From the NCBI GenBank assembly GCA_027924585.1, contig BSBM01000386.1, positions 1,722,001-1,786,000 on the forward strand: a stretch of 64,000 bases of DNA, written 5' to 3'. The notes beneath the pieces are model-generated. The model saw only the letters and a program-made list of their open reading frames with translations, searched no databases and was not told where the DNA came from. Each line of letters begins with the position of its first letter. The first letter of the stretch is position 1. Positions 55,190-64,000 of the stretch are shown here, piece by piece. This DNA is from Larix kaempferi. Taxonomy: Eukaryota; Streptophyta; Pinopsida; Pinales; Pinaceae. A program made the position numbers and the translations under genes.

Positions 55190-57700
55190 CTGATGGTAGG
55201 ACAGTGGGCAGATAGATACATTCACGACAGTCTGCACGAATGGTTCTTCTATGAATTCCCGGTCCTATTGTTCGAATGGTTGGCAAAGTTGACCTTCCAA
55301 AAGAGGAACTTCCAAGGTGGTGAACCGACGACCTGGACCCCCAAATTGATTCAGGAACTGCAGGAAGTTGATAATAAAGCATCGCGGGCTGTCGAAGTGT
55401 GGTTCGATAGCATCCTAGAAGGCTATATCACAAAGTTCGCGGTTGATACTCAGAAGTCCTATAGTCAATCAGAAAGATATTTTTTCTGCGAACCTCGGGG
55501 CAAGTTTCTACTGTCGCTTCAACTCGATCAAGATGGTTATTTGCGAAAAGGGTATATTGAAGATGCATCTTGATCAATAGATAGCCTGGTGGGTGAAGGC
55601 CGTGGGTACCGCGACAGTTGGGTGGCAGTACATGGAATGGTAAGGGGTAGATGGGTGTAGGTCATGATGAGATTGTGAGTGAAGCCGAGGAAGAAAGTGG
55701 TCTTACTAGGGGAGGAGTGAGGTTCCGACAAGAAAAGAGGCAGAGGACGGGAGAAGGTCCTACTGTGGTCGAACCGCAAGACCATGAAGGAAGACCATAC
55801 GGGACGAAGCGACCTGAAAGTCCTGACAAGGAAAACCAGGCTACACCCAGGATCGAGGTAGGACCAAACCCCAGCACCAACGTGCCCACACCTCCGCTCA
55901 CTATCTCTCAGATAGCAAGAAATACCACTTCGACACCGCCAAGTTCGTCATTTCCATAGAAGTTAATTGGTAGTAGTACAGCGAAAGGAGGAAGGAATCC
56001 CAGAATGGCGGGCGATGGTGATAAGTTACCGTTGTTCCATGGGAGTGCGATAGACAACCCAAAACAGAATTGGTTTTTGTGTGAAGCGGTCTGGACCATA
56101 AAACAGATCACCGATGATGCTGCTAAGAAAGGACAGTTAGCGACGACTCTGCGAGGTCATGCATTAGATTGGTTTATGAAGTTCGTTCTAGTCCCTACAG
56201 GAGCCCCATAGAAGTCGCTGGATGAGACTCGGGATGGGATGATTGCTGAATTTAGAAGGCCCAAGTCTGAGGCTCAATATATTACAGAATTGAAGGAAAT
56301 TACGCAGTATCCCAATGAGACGGTATGGGATTTCGACCAGCGATTCAAGATGCTGATGGCAAAGGTTAGTTTTGATATGAGCGCCACCCAACATAAAGAG
56401 TGGTTCATCGCGGCATTGCTACCACATATTCGGCTATCATTGATGCAACAAAACATTTCGATGCCTAGTGAAGCTCTTGAGATTTCAATGTGATTGGAGG
56501 CATCGCCGATTGGATAAAATGCAGCCGGGATGTCGCATATACAAGCATAGCTCGCTAACTTAACCATAGAGCTGCAAGATTTGAAGAGGGGCAAGGAGCA
56601 GCGCGAAGATGTCTGGTGTACGTGATGTCGAGGAGAAGTGCATAAGAAGGACAATTGCTTGGACTTTCGCAATTATTTGGTTTCTGGAGCGCCTAATCCA
56701 TTGAATGGTGGTAGCATGCCATGGTGTCATGTCTTCCAGGTGTATGGGCACAGTCACGACAATTGCCCTTATATGTAAAAAATGGTTACCACCCCGAGGA
56801 ATCTTTATTGTACATTCTGCAAGTCGATGGGTCATGATGACAAAGATTTCCGTGCATATGGGTTGCTACAAGAAAGAATGTATGATGCATTCTATCTCAA
56901 GTACGACCAGCGTGCCATACAAAAATCGCAACCGCAGCCACAGGTAGCCCAGCCACTACCTCAATCGTAGATGCAGTTTGTACCGCAGCAGTAGCAACTG
57001 CCGCAGTTCATGCCGCAATATGCTCCGATGCAGATGGCTCCACAACAGCCACAATATGTACACCAACCACAGTATGCACAACAAGGGAAAGGAATGAAAC
57101 TGGCACCAGTACAACAACAGTTTAATCAACCACAGTATCAGCAGCAGGGAAGATTTCGGGGAGGATACCAGGGAGGACGTGGTGGAGAATTTGGTCGCGG
57201 AGGAGGACGAGGTGGTCGCGGACCTGTTCAATGTTATCACTGTGCGGTATGGGGACACTATCAGCGAGACTACCCACTGCTGCAGAACCAGTGTACGTTC
57301 TGCTTTATTAACAACCATATGGTTGAGAATTGTCCACAGTTGATTGCGCGATGGTAGGCAGGGAACACTCCCCAGTTGCAAACATAGCCCCAGGCATAGC
57401 AACCTGCCCATAACCAAGTGAAGCAACCAGTGCAGAACCAGAATATGCGATAGGATCAGAATCAGAATGTGAACCCACCTGGGAATCCGCTGTCGAACCA
57501 GGCCCAGGGTGCAAACATCGCGACAATTTCTGCAGAACCAAGACCGCAAGATGCTTCCATTGTTGAGGTCACTCGAGGAGGAAAGACAACTGGAGAAGAT
57601 AGCTCAACGATCCGGTTAGCTGGACAAAAGAAGGTATCATTTGACATTGATGTAGAACGGGAGACGTTTCTTCAGGCATGATGTGCATTAGGAAACGATC
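55190..57700 (+). pseudogene. Ty3/Gypsy gag with multiple zinc knuckles
   Basis: N-terminal region at 55193-55573 (EWFFYEFPVLLFEWLAKLTF, RYFFCEPRGKFLLSLQ), capsid-like region at 56005-56493 (LPLFHGSAIDNPKQNW, GHALDWFMKF, VWDFDQRFKMLMAKV), then five knuckle-like units between 56610 and 57350: CT(stop)CRGEVHKKDNC, a CHVFQVYGHSHDNC, CTFCKSMGHDDKDF, CYHCAVWGHYQRDY and CTFCFINNHMVENC. In units 2-4 one Cys is replaced (Phe or Tyr). A Gln/Pro-rich stretch and a Gly/Arg-rich GGYQGGRGGEFGRGG box separate them. In-frame stops are mostly TAG, several in Gln-rich context. Gag packages element RNA; this copy is dead. Confidence 0.75.
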
Positions 57701-60700
57701 GAGGTAAAGTTGTCATGTATGACATGCCCTCTACTTTTGATGCTACTTCGGAGGTTAGCCCGTCGTGGTGGTCCATTACACTTCAAGCATTTTTGGAACA
57801 TTGTTTTTCCCTTGCAAGAGATCCCGATGCTCTTGCTGCAACGACCGGCCCAGGATCAACAAGAGCTCGCGGTTAATTTCTTTCAACGACGGAAGACGGG
57901 TAAGGAGATGCGGATGAATATCCAAATTGGTGACTATGATGTTGATTCAGTTATTCTAGATCTTGGTTCGGATGTCAACATCTTGACCAAGTAGGCCTGG
58001 CAGAAGATGGGGAGCACCCCATTGAGCTGGTGTCCTGTACAGATCCGATTGGATAACCATGCGAAAGTAACACCCATTGGGAGAGTTCCGTGGCTAGTGG
58101 TAGATATCGAGGGTATGAAAACCTATGCCGACTTTGATGTCATAGAAGTTGTCGAAGGCGGTAGCTCTTATCTCGCGCTATTGGGGATTGGATGGGCTAA
58201 TGATAGTGGAGCTGTAATCAACTTCAAGCGACGGATGATGACTTTTGAAAATCGCGATCTCAGAGTTATCACCCTGTTGGATTCGGCTGAAGGATGCCGC
58301 TACATAGAGCCAGTGAAGGACGATGATCCCAGCGGATGGGACCATGCATTCAATATTTCTGAAGATGATATACATTCGACTGCCAACGGTGAGCTGGGAT
58401 GGCGTAGTGATAGTTTTGCATATTTCGACTTTGATGATGCGCTGGAATATTGGCAGAATCGCTTGCACAAAGTGTCGCTCCGTAAGTGCGGGTTGGTCAC
58501 ACAGTCATTATGCCATGTCACGACTGAAATGGTTACACTACCAATATATGAAGGACTACCTGGCTTATCCGAATTTCTGATGGAGTTCGAAGAAAGAGTT
58601 TCTGAACCACAGCGATTGTTGGCATTGAATGAAGCATTGAAGGCTTCTCCAACACGCTGGTGGGAGACACACAAAGCATCGATGGATGGATGGTAGAAAT
58701 GCCGAAGATTGATGATGGTACATTTTGGCGATACTGAGGTTTACCACACTAGAAAGTATGATGGTCCATGCTTTTATCCATACTTTGGATGAGGTGCCAT
58801 GCTAATGGTATACTACAATTGAGTTGCGAGGGGAAATTTCTACTTGGATGGAGCTCACAATGTGTTTTACCCATACATTCAGTTTTACGGATGCCAATCT
58901 CGAGGTTAATAATGCATTACAACTCATCCGTGATGTAATTCTGTAGGTTGTCCCAGTAGCATACGCTGCGGATCCGCACACGCACTGCCAGATGCAGTCT
59001 CTCATGGAATGCTTCAATATCAGTGGTGGGCTAGAAGATGGTGATGATCCATGGAATGTGAATATTCTGGAGTCAGAAGGAAGTTGTGTTATGGTACCAC
59101 CTGATGCGCCAAGCGACCTGATCAGTCAGCCATTGAAGATCCGCAAGATTAACATTGGGACAGAGGACACTCTGAAGTTTGCAAATGTCGGGGATTACTG
59201 GGACGATGAGCTGATAAGTAAGGTCACTGATTTGCTCCATGAGTTTCAGGACATATTTCCTACCAAGTTTTCCGACATGAAGGGGATTCTGGGTGACTTA
59301 GGAGAAATGAAGATTCCATTAAAACCATATGCTAAGCCGATCCGACAGCGATCCTATCGATTGAATCCGCGACATAAGGAGCGGGTCAAGGCTGAACTGG
59401 ATCACATGTTGGACGTTGGTATTATTGAACCAGTTGAGGAGTCAAAATGGATTAGTCCTATGGTGGTGCAGGATAAGAAGACTGGTGAAGTGCGCATTTG
59501 CGTTGACCTCAGGAAGCTAAATGATGCATGTTTGCACGATCCGTTCCCCACTCCATTTATTGATGAAGTGCTTGAAGGTGTGGGTGGCCAGGAGATGTAC
59601 TCCTTCACAGATGGGTTCTCTGGCTATCATCAGATCCGCATTGCCAAAGAAGATCGCCATAAGACAACTTTCGTTACTGAATGGGGCTGCTTTCAATATA
59701 CTGTAATGCCGTTTGGTTTGAAGAATGCACCTGCAATATTTTCGTGGGTTGTCATTGCTACATTCAAAGACTTCATTCAGAAATTTTGATAGGTATACAT
59801 GGACGATTGGACGATCTATGGTTTGGTATATGATCATCTGGCAAATCTGCGGTTGATGCTCGAGCGATGCCGACAGCACCAGATATCGTTGAATCTGAAG
59901 AAATGCATCTTTTGTGCACCATTTGGAATATTTCTTGGCCATATTGTGTGTAAGCAAGGGTTGTTGGTTGATCCGGCCAAGATTGCGCTCATTTTGAGCT
60001 TGCAACTGCCGACCATTGTTAAGTAGTTGCGGGCGACGCTGGGACACACGGGGTATTATCGCAAGTTCATAAGGGGTTATGCTGTGATTACCTCCCCTAT
60101 GGAGAAATTGCTGAAGAAGGATGCACTATTTCAGTGGACCCCAGAATGTCAAGACAACTTTGAAACACTGAAGGCGAAGATGGCGTTGGCACCGATACTG
60201 TTATTTCCGGACTGGAGTAAGGAATTCCATGTCCATGTTGATGCCTCATCGATTGCGTTGGGCATCGTATTGGCTCAACCAGGCGAAGGTGACCTTGACC
60301 ATCCTATTGCTTTTTCAAGTCGGAAGTTGTCATCTGCAGAAAGAAATTACACTACCACTGAGAGGGAAGGTCTAGCAATGGTTTATGGGCTGCAGAAATT
60401 CAGACACGATTTGTTGGGTGGGCACTTTAAAATGTTCACCGACCATTCCGCGTTGAAATACCTAGTCAATACGCCTGTGTTGGGGGGGAAGATATGCCGC
60501 TGGATACTTGTTTTTTAGGAGTTCAATTTTGAAGTCATTGTGAAGCGAGGCCAGTTGAATGCCGATCCTGATCATCTCTCGTGGATCGATACATGAGAGG
60601 AGCCGACCAACATTGAAGATGGTTTACCAGATGCTCAACTGTTTCGGATTGAGGTTGCAGATGGCTACTTTGTAGAAATCATTTAGTTTCTGAAAAAGGG

Positions 60701-61937
60701 TACTGCACCAGATGAGTTCACCACCCGTTAGAAGAAGCAGTTGGTAGTCAAAGCTGCATACTTCCAGCTAATTGCAGGAGAGTTATACAAAATGGTTGTT
60801 GATGAGGTATTGTGCAGATGTGTCTTGCCGCATGAGCAATTGCAGATATTAGCATAAGCGCATGGAGGAGTAGCTGGAGGACACTATGGCGGTTGGGCGA
60901 CTGCTAGGAAAGTGATACATGCTGGGTTGTGGTGGCCCACACAACATAATGATGTGATAGACTATGCGCGGTCCTGTGATGTCTGTCAGCGAATTGGCAA
61001 ACCATCCCGACGCGATGAGATGCAATTGATGCCCCAGTTGACATTGGATCCGTTTGACAAATGGGCAGTGGATTTTGTAGGACCGATCAATCCACCAGGG
61101 AAGTGCACGGGTGCACGCTATATTATCACAACGACAGATTATTTGACTCGATGGGAAGAATCTGCACCAGTCATTGATTGCTTCACGGCCACAACCGCGC
61201 GGTTTCTCTTTGACAACATTGTCACTCGCTTCAGCTACCCCAAGATATTATTGAGTGATCAAGGTAGCCACTTTCTTAATCACACCATCAGCGCATTGAT
61301 GGAGGAGTTGCAGATACAACATAAGAAGAGTACACCCTATCATCCGCAGGCGAATGGCATGGTGGAGGCTTTCAATAAGATATTGGAGCATGAGCTGACA
61401 AAGGTGTGTAACATGAACCGTGATGACTGGGATCTCAAAATCCCAGCAGTATTGTGGGCCTATCGCACCACATGTAAATGGATGACAGGGCAGACACCAT
61501 TTAAACTGGTGTATGGCCAAGAAGCAATTATGCCCATGGAGTATATTGTCCCGAGTCTACGCATCGCGGCCGCAACAGGCCTGGATGATGTAGCAGCACT
61601 TGATGAACGTCTAGAGCAGTTGGTGCAGTTGGAGAAAGATCGTTTCATCGCTGTGTTCCACCAGGGGGTAGAGAAAGATCGCTAGAAGGTATGGCATGAT
61701 CGACACATAAAAAAAAAATAGTTTCAGCAGGGTGACTTGGTGCTGTTGTATGACAGCAAGTTTATGAAACATCTAGGAAAGTTGCAGATGCATTGGCTTG
61801 GTCCGTATCACATCAATAATATTACTTCAGGGGGCGCGGTTCAGCTGCAGCAGCTGGATGGGGTGATGCTCCCAAAACTGGTGAATGGTCATAGGTTGAA
61901 GCCCTATCAGTCAGGCTTGGAATACCGCGATGCCTGA
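57700..61937 (+). pseudogene. Ty3/Gypsy pol (protease, RT, RNase H, integrase)
   Basis: Protease: VILDLGSDVNILTK at about 57950-57990. RT: WISPMVVQDKKTG (about 59450), RICVDLRKLNDA, MPFGLKNAPA (about 59708) and intact catalytic YMDD at about 59796. RNase H: HVHVDASSIALG (about 60232), TEREGLAMVYGLQKF, FTDHSALKYL. Integrase: HHCC zinc region ([21 protein letters not shown], about 60860-61000), then Asp in WAVDFVGP (about 61065), Asp in LLSDQGSHF (about 61250) and Glu in [13 protein letters not shown] (about 61350), so the DDE triad is complete. C-terminal WLGPYHI and NGHRLKPY segments end at TGA 61935-61937. Stops, mainly TAG, break it many times; it is otherwise full length. Confidence 0.9.
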
Positions 61938-61945
61938 GTTGCATC

Positions 61946-61966
61946 GGGGAAAAAAAAAAAGAGAAG
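61946..61966 (+). other. Polypurine tract candidate
   Basis: GGGGAAAAAAAAAAAGAGAAG directly after pol, in the position of the plus-strand primer. The sequence after it does not begin with an obvious TG LTR start. Confidence 0.45.
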
Positions 61967-62382
61967 TCGATTGATTGGTGGTAGGATGGCACACCAACAC
62001 GGATGGAATGCGGAAGCAGGGAGGCTTCTGCCGTAAGTTTGGTGCGGTCGGTGACACGTGGCAGTATTGCGACCAGGTCAAATCAGTAATAAATGCCAAA
62101 AGTTCAATAGTTAATTAACGGTGCATGTCTGCATGATGGGCATTAATGGCGGATCCGGCCGATTGGCAGACATGATCGACGACGGATTTGCGTCATTAAT
62201 ACAGGATTTTGGTTGAATTAATGAATGATTTTGTGATGCTTACAGAGGATTCGGCTAGATGCTATAAAACTGGATCAGAGTTGGTCGGAAGACACCAAGA
62301 AATTAGTTGTGAAGTGTTGTTGCAGAGTGTAGTCGTGACTTGAGAAAGGTGCTGATAAGCATATAACGAGGTGCTATGAGGT
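61967..62382 (+). promoter_or_regulatory. Inter-ORF region with TATA-like box
   Basis: About 415 bp with TATAAA at 62263-62268, 115 bp before the next ORF. No copy of it is recognised upstream of gag, so it is not shown to be an LTR; it could be a separate promoter. Confidence 0.3.
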
Positions 62383-64000
62383 ATGCCAGGCGAACTAGAG
62401 ACAGTCGATATTAGCAGCGAAGTGGAGTCTCCCTTCATCTCGGTGGTTGTCGAGCAAGAATTTGTGTCATCCGGAGCCGTTGATCTTGGAGCCGTAGTTG
62501 CAAATATGTCGGTGGGAGCATCAGTCGTCGCTAAGAAGCGACGGGGAGGTCAGCACTCTGAGTCCCCGCAGAGTAAGAGGATGCTTCGGTCATCCACCGC
62601 GATGGTTGGTGAAGCTCAAGAATAGGTGGGCCAGTCTAGTCGCCCCATTCGTGAGTCTGCCCCATTGGTGGGACTGTCAGCCGGTGACATCCTTGGGTAT
62701 ATCCCTCCCGTTCAGCCGAATTCCACCCCATGCAAGATAAACCCAAAACATAAGTACGGTGTGAAGATGCTGGCACTCCCGGCTGGAATGGAGTGCTCTG
62801 TGGATATTAGGTCGGCATTGCTACGCCTGCATTACAAAGACCATGATATGGTGGCCTACCCTGACATTGCATCCGCCCCCTATGTGCCTGAGACACGACT
62901 TTCCTCAACACCGGCAGTACAAGATTGGGCACGAGGATTGAAGCAGGCTGGCTTGTTAGGGCTTCTTAACATACCACATTTTGGGCGACTGGCGGAAGTT
63001 AATGCATGTGTAAAGAAACTCCTCACATGCTTTCATGGTGGTTCGTTGTGGTTGGACAGAGAAGTCCTGGTCACCGTCGACTTAATCTCGTACATAACTG
63101 GCTTGCCTAAAAATGGAGTCGATCCATCGTAGTTCATCCAAGGAAAGGCCAACGACAAAAAGCGGGAGCTGTAGTTGGCACAAAAATATGGCTTAGAAAC
63201 GGATGGGCGTGGGTATCGCACCAGCAGCTGCAATGATCAGGCGATACTCACGGGCATTAAGATCCTATCCTGCAAGGTGGTTAGGGGTGGTCGAGCTAAC
63301 CAGTGCAACTCAGGGATCGTTGCATGCGCAGAGCAATGCACGGAAGGGGTCCAAATGAACTGGTCCCTGTATCTCTTGAATCAATTAATGGAGGACGCTG
63401 TGGCGGTCCAATTGGGAAAGGGTGCCTTCACATACAGTTGGTTGTTGTTGTTGATTTCCTTCGTCGCATGGAAGGAGCCCGACACGTACCGAGGCATGGA
63501 CTGTCTGACTGCAGCAGAACGACGGGGTGTGCGGTATCAGAATCTATGGTATGTACGGGATCTAGAGAGACTCTGAGATTGCCAATTGCAATTTTGGCTA
63601 TATTGGGAGATGCTTTGTGCTGCGGCAACACAGGTCCCACAAATATATGAAGAAACTACAGCACGGTTCAAACCTGTCATGGCGTTTGCAATTCGGCCAC
63701 ATACCATACATATACAAGCCCGCCGTGATCCTGATCGGAAATGGTTGCAGAACTCATATTAGGTGACGTCCGAAGATTTGGAGGCTACTGTGAATGAGTG
63801 GCCGGAGGCTTCGAGACAACCCATGAGTTTCGCGGAGATAGAAACCGGTGATCCAGCATTGGGCCCAGATGATCGGGTATCGGCACAGGACCAGTAGAGT
63901 CACCATGACTCATGGCAAGAATCGACCAAATCAATATCAGCTGATAGCGACCGGGACCTTGAAGAAAATCACTCGAAAAGGTATCAGGAGCATGCAACGA
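62383..64000 (+). pseudogene. Accessory-type ORF downstream of Gypsy pol, runs off the window
   Basis: Starts MPGELETVDISSEVESPF. Segments 62383-62625, 62626-63132 and 63175-63576 are in one continuous frame or nearly so, broken by TAG at 62623-62625, 63130-63132 and 63172-63174. Recognisable blocks: KRMLRSST, SLWLDREVLVTVDLISYITG, LPKNGVDPS, DGRGYRTSSCNDQAILTG, GIVACAEQCTEGVQMNWSLY, FTYSWLLLLISFV and GVRYQNLWYV. Conserved-looking but of unknown function. It recalls the first part of the ORF at 51540-54470. Either a 3' accessory ORF of this Gypsy element or the start of a second element. Confidence 0.5.

Noticed and set aside
56956-57549. 197-residue minus-strand Leu-rich frame
   Set aside because: Antisense to the Gln/Gly-rich gag region, whose complement lacks stops.
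61967-62382. A 3' LTR of the Gypsy element
   Set aside because: No TG start, no copy upstream of gag and no PBS after it could be found, so it is recorded only as an inter-ORF region.

Overview
This is eukaryotic, seed-plant nuclear DNA. Evidence: one intact VQ-motif (HAIKU1-like) gene, plant-type L1 LINEs with DUF4283 ORF1 and an RNase H tail, Ty1/Copia and Ty3/Gypsy elements, tRNA-derived SINEs, and pseudogene pieces of plant HSP70 and of a growth-regulating factor (QLQ domain). Sparse genes, layered and heavily decayed retroelements and many long tandem duplications suggest a very large genome such as a conifer; that is inference from style, not a species call.

Layout. 1-1.6 kb: intergenic DNA with a possible retroposon. 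1.63-2.61 kb: the only convincing intact host gene, an intronless VQ protein. 2.7-10 kb: non-coding DNA built from successive tandem duplications (periods about 225, 253, 335, 40, 105-115, 84 and 186 bp). 10.8-14.5 kb: two decayed LINE fragments. 15.2-17.5 kb: a duplicated AT-rich block whose first copy holds a 580-bp insertion with Helitron-like ends. 17.9-19.15 kb: a 116-bp tandem duplication, a LINE tail and a SINE with target-site duplication. 19.9-26.83 kb: a minus-strand coiled-coil coding fragment split by a nearly complete 5.8-kb LINE. 27-29 kb: unassigned minus-strand decayed coding DNA. 29.08-30.44 kb: a 5'-truncated LINE with a perfect 18-bp target-site duplication. 30.79-34.14 kb: a 3.35-kb relative of the 580-bp insertion. 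34.45-37.38 kb: a decayed LINE broken by a Copia LTR. 37.38-41.37 kb: 5' part of a Copia element. 42.1-42.9 kb: minus-strand RTE-like LINE remnant. 45.98-46.92 kb: GRF QLQ fragment beside an HSP70 pseudogene. 47.4-48.1 kb: 56-bp repeats, a Gypsy gag/protease scrap and a SINE. 49.8-64 kb: large retroelement complex with a possible LTR, an accessory ORF with coiled coil, a full Gypsy gag-pol with many nonsense codons, and a second accessory-type ORF running off the window.

The most interesting signal is the pair of related insertions at 16,326-16,905 (read on the minus strand) and 30,789-34,135 (plus strand). Both start TTGC after a host A and end CTGG before a host T. Both carry TGTAACG-type tandem repeats at one end and a long hairpin at the other. 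Two uninterrupted copies of the target site of the small one lie nearby and show no target-site duplication. This fits a Helitron-like family with atypical ends; the larger copy carries duplicated ORFs with 27-residue basic repeats.
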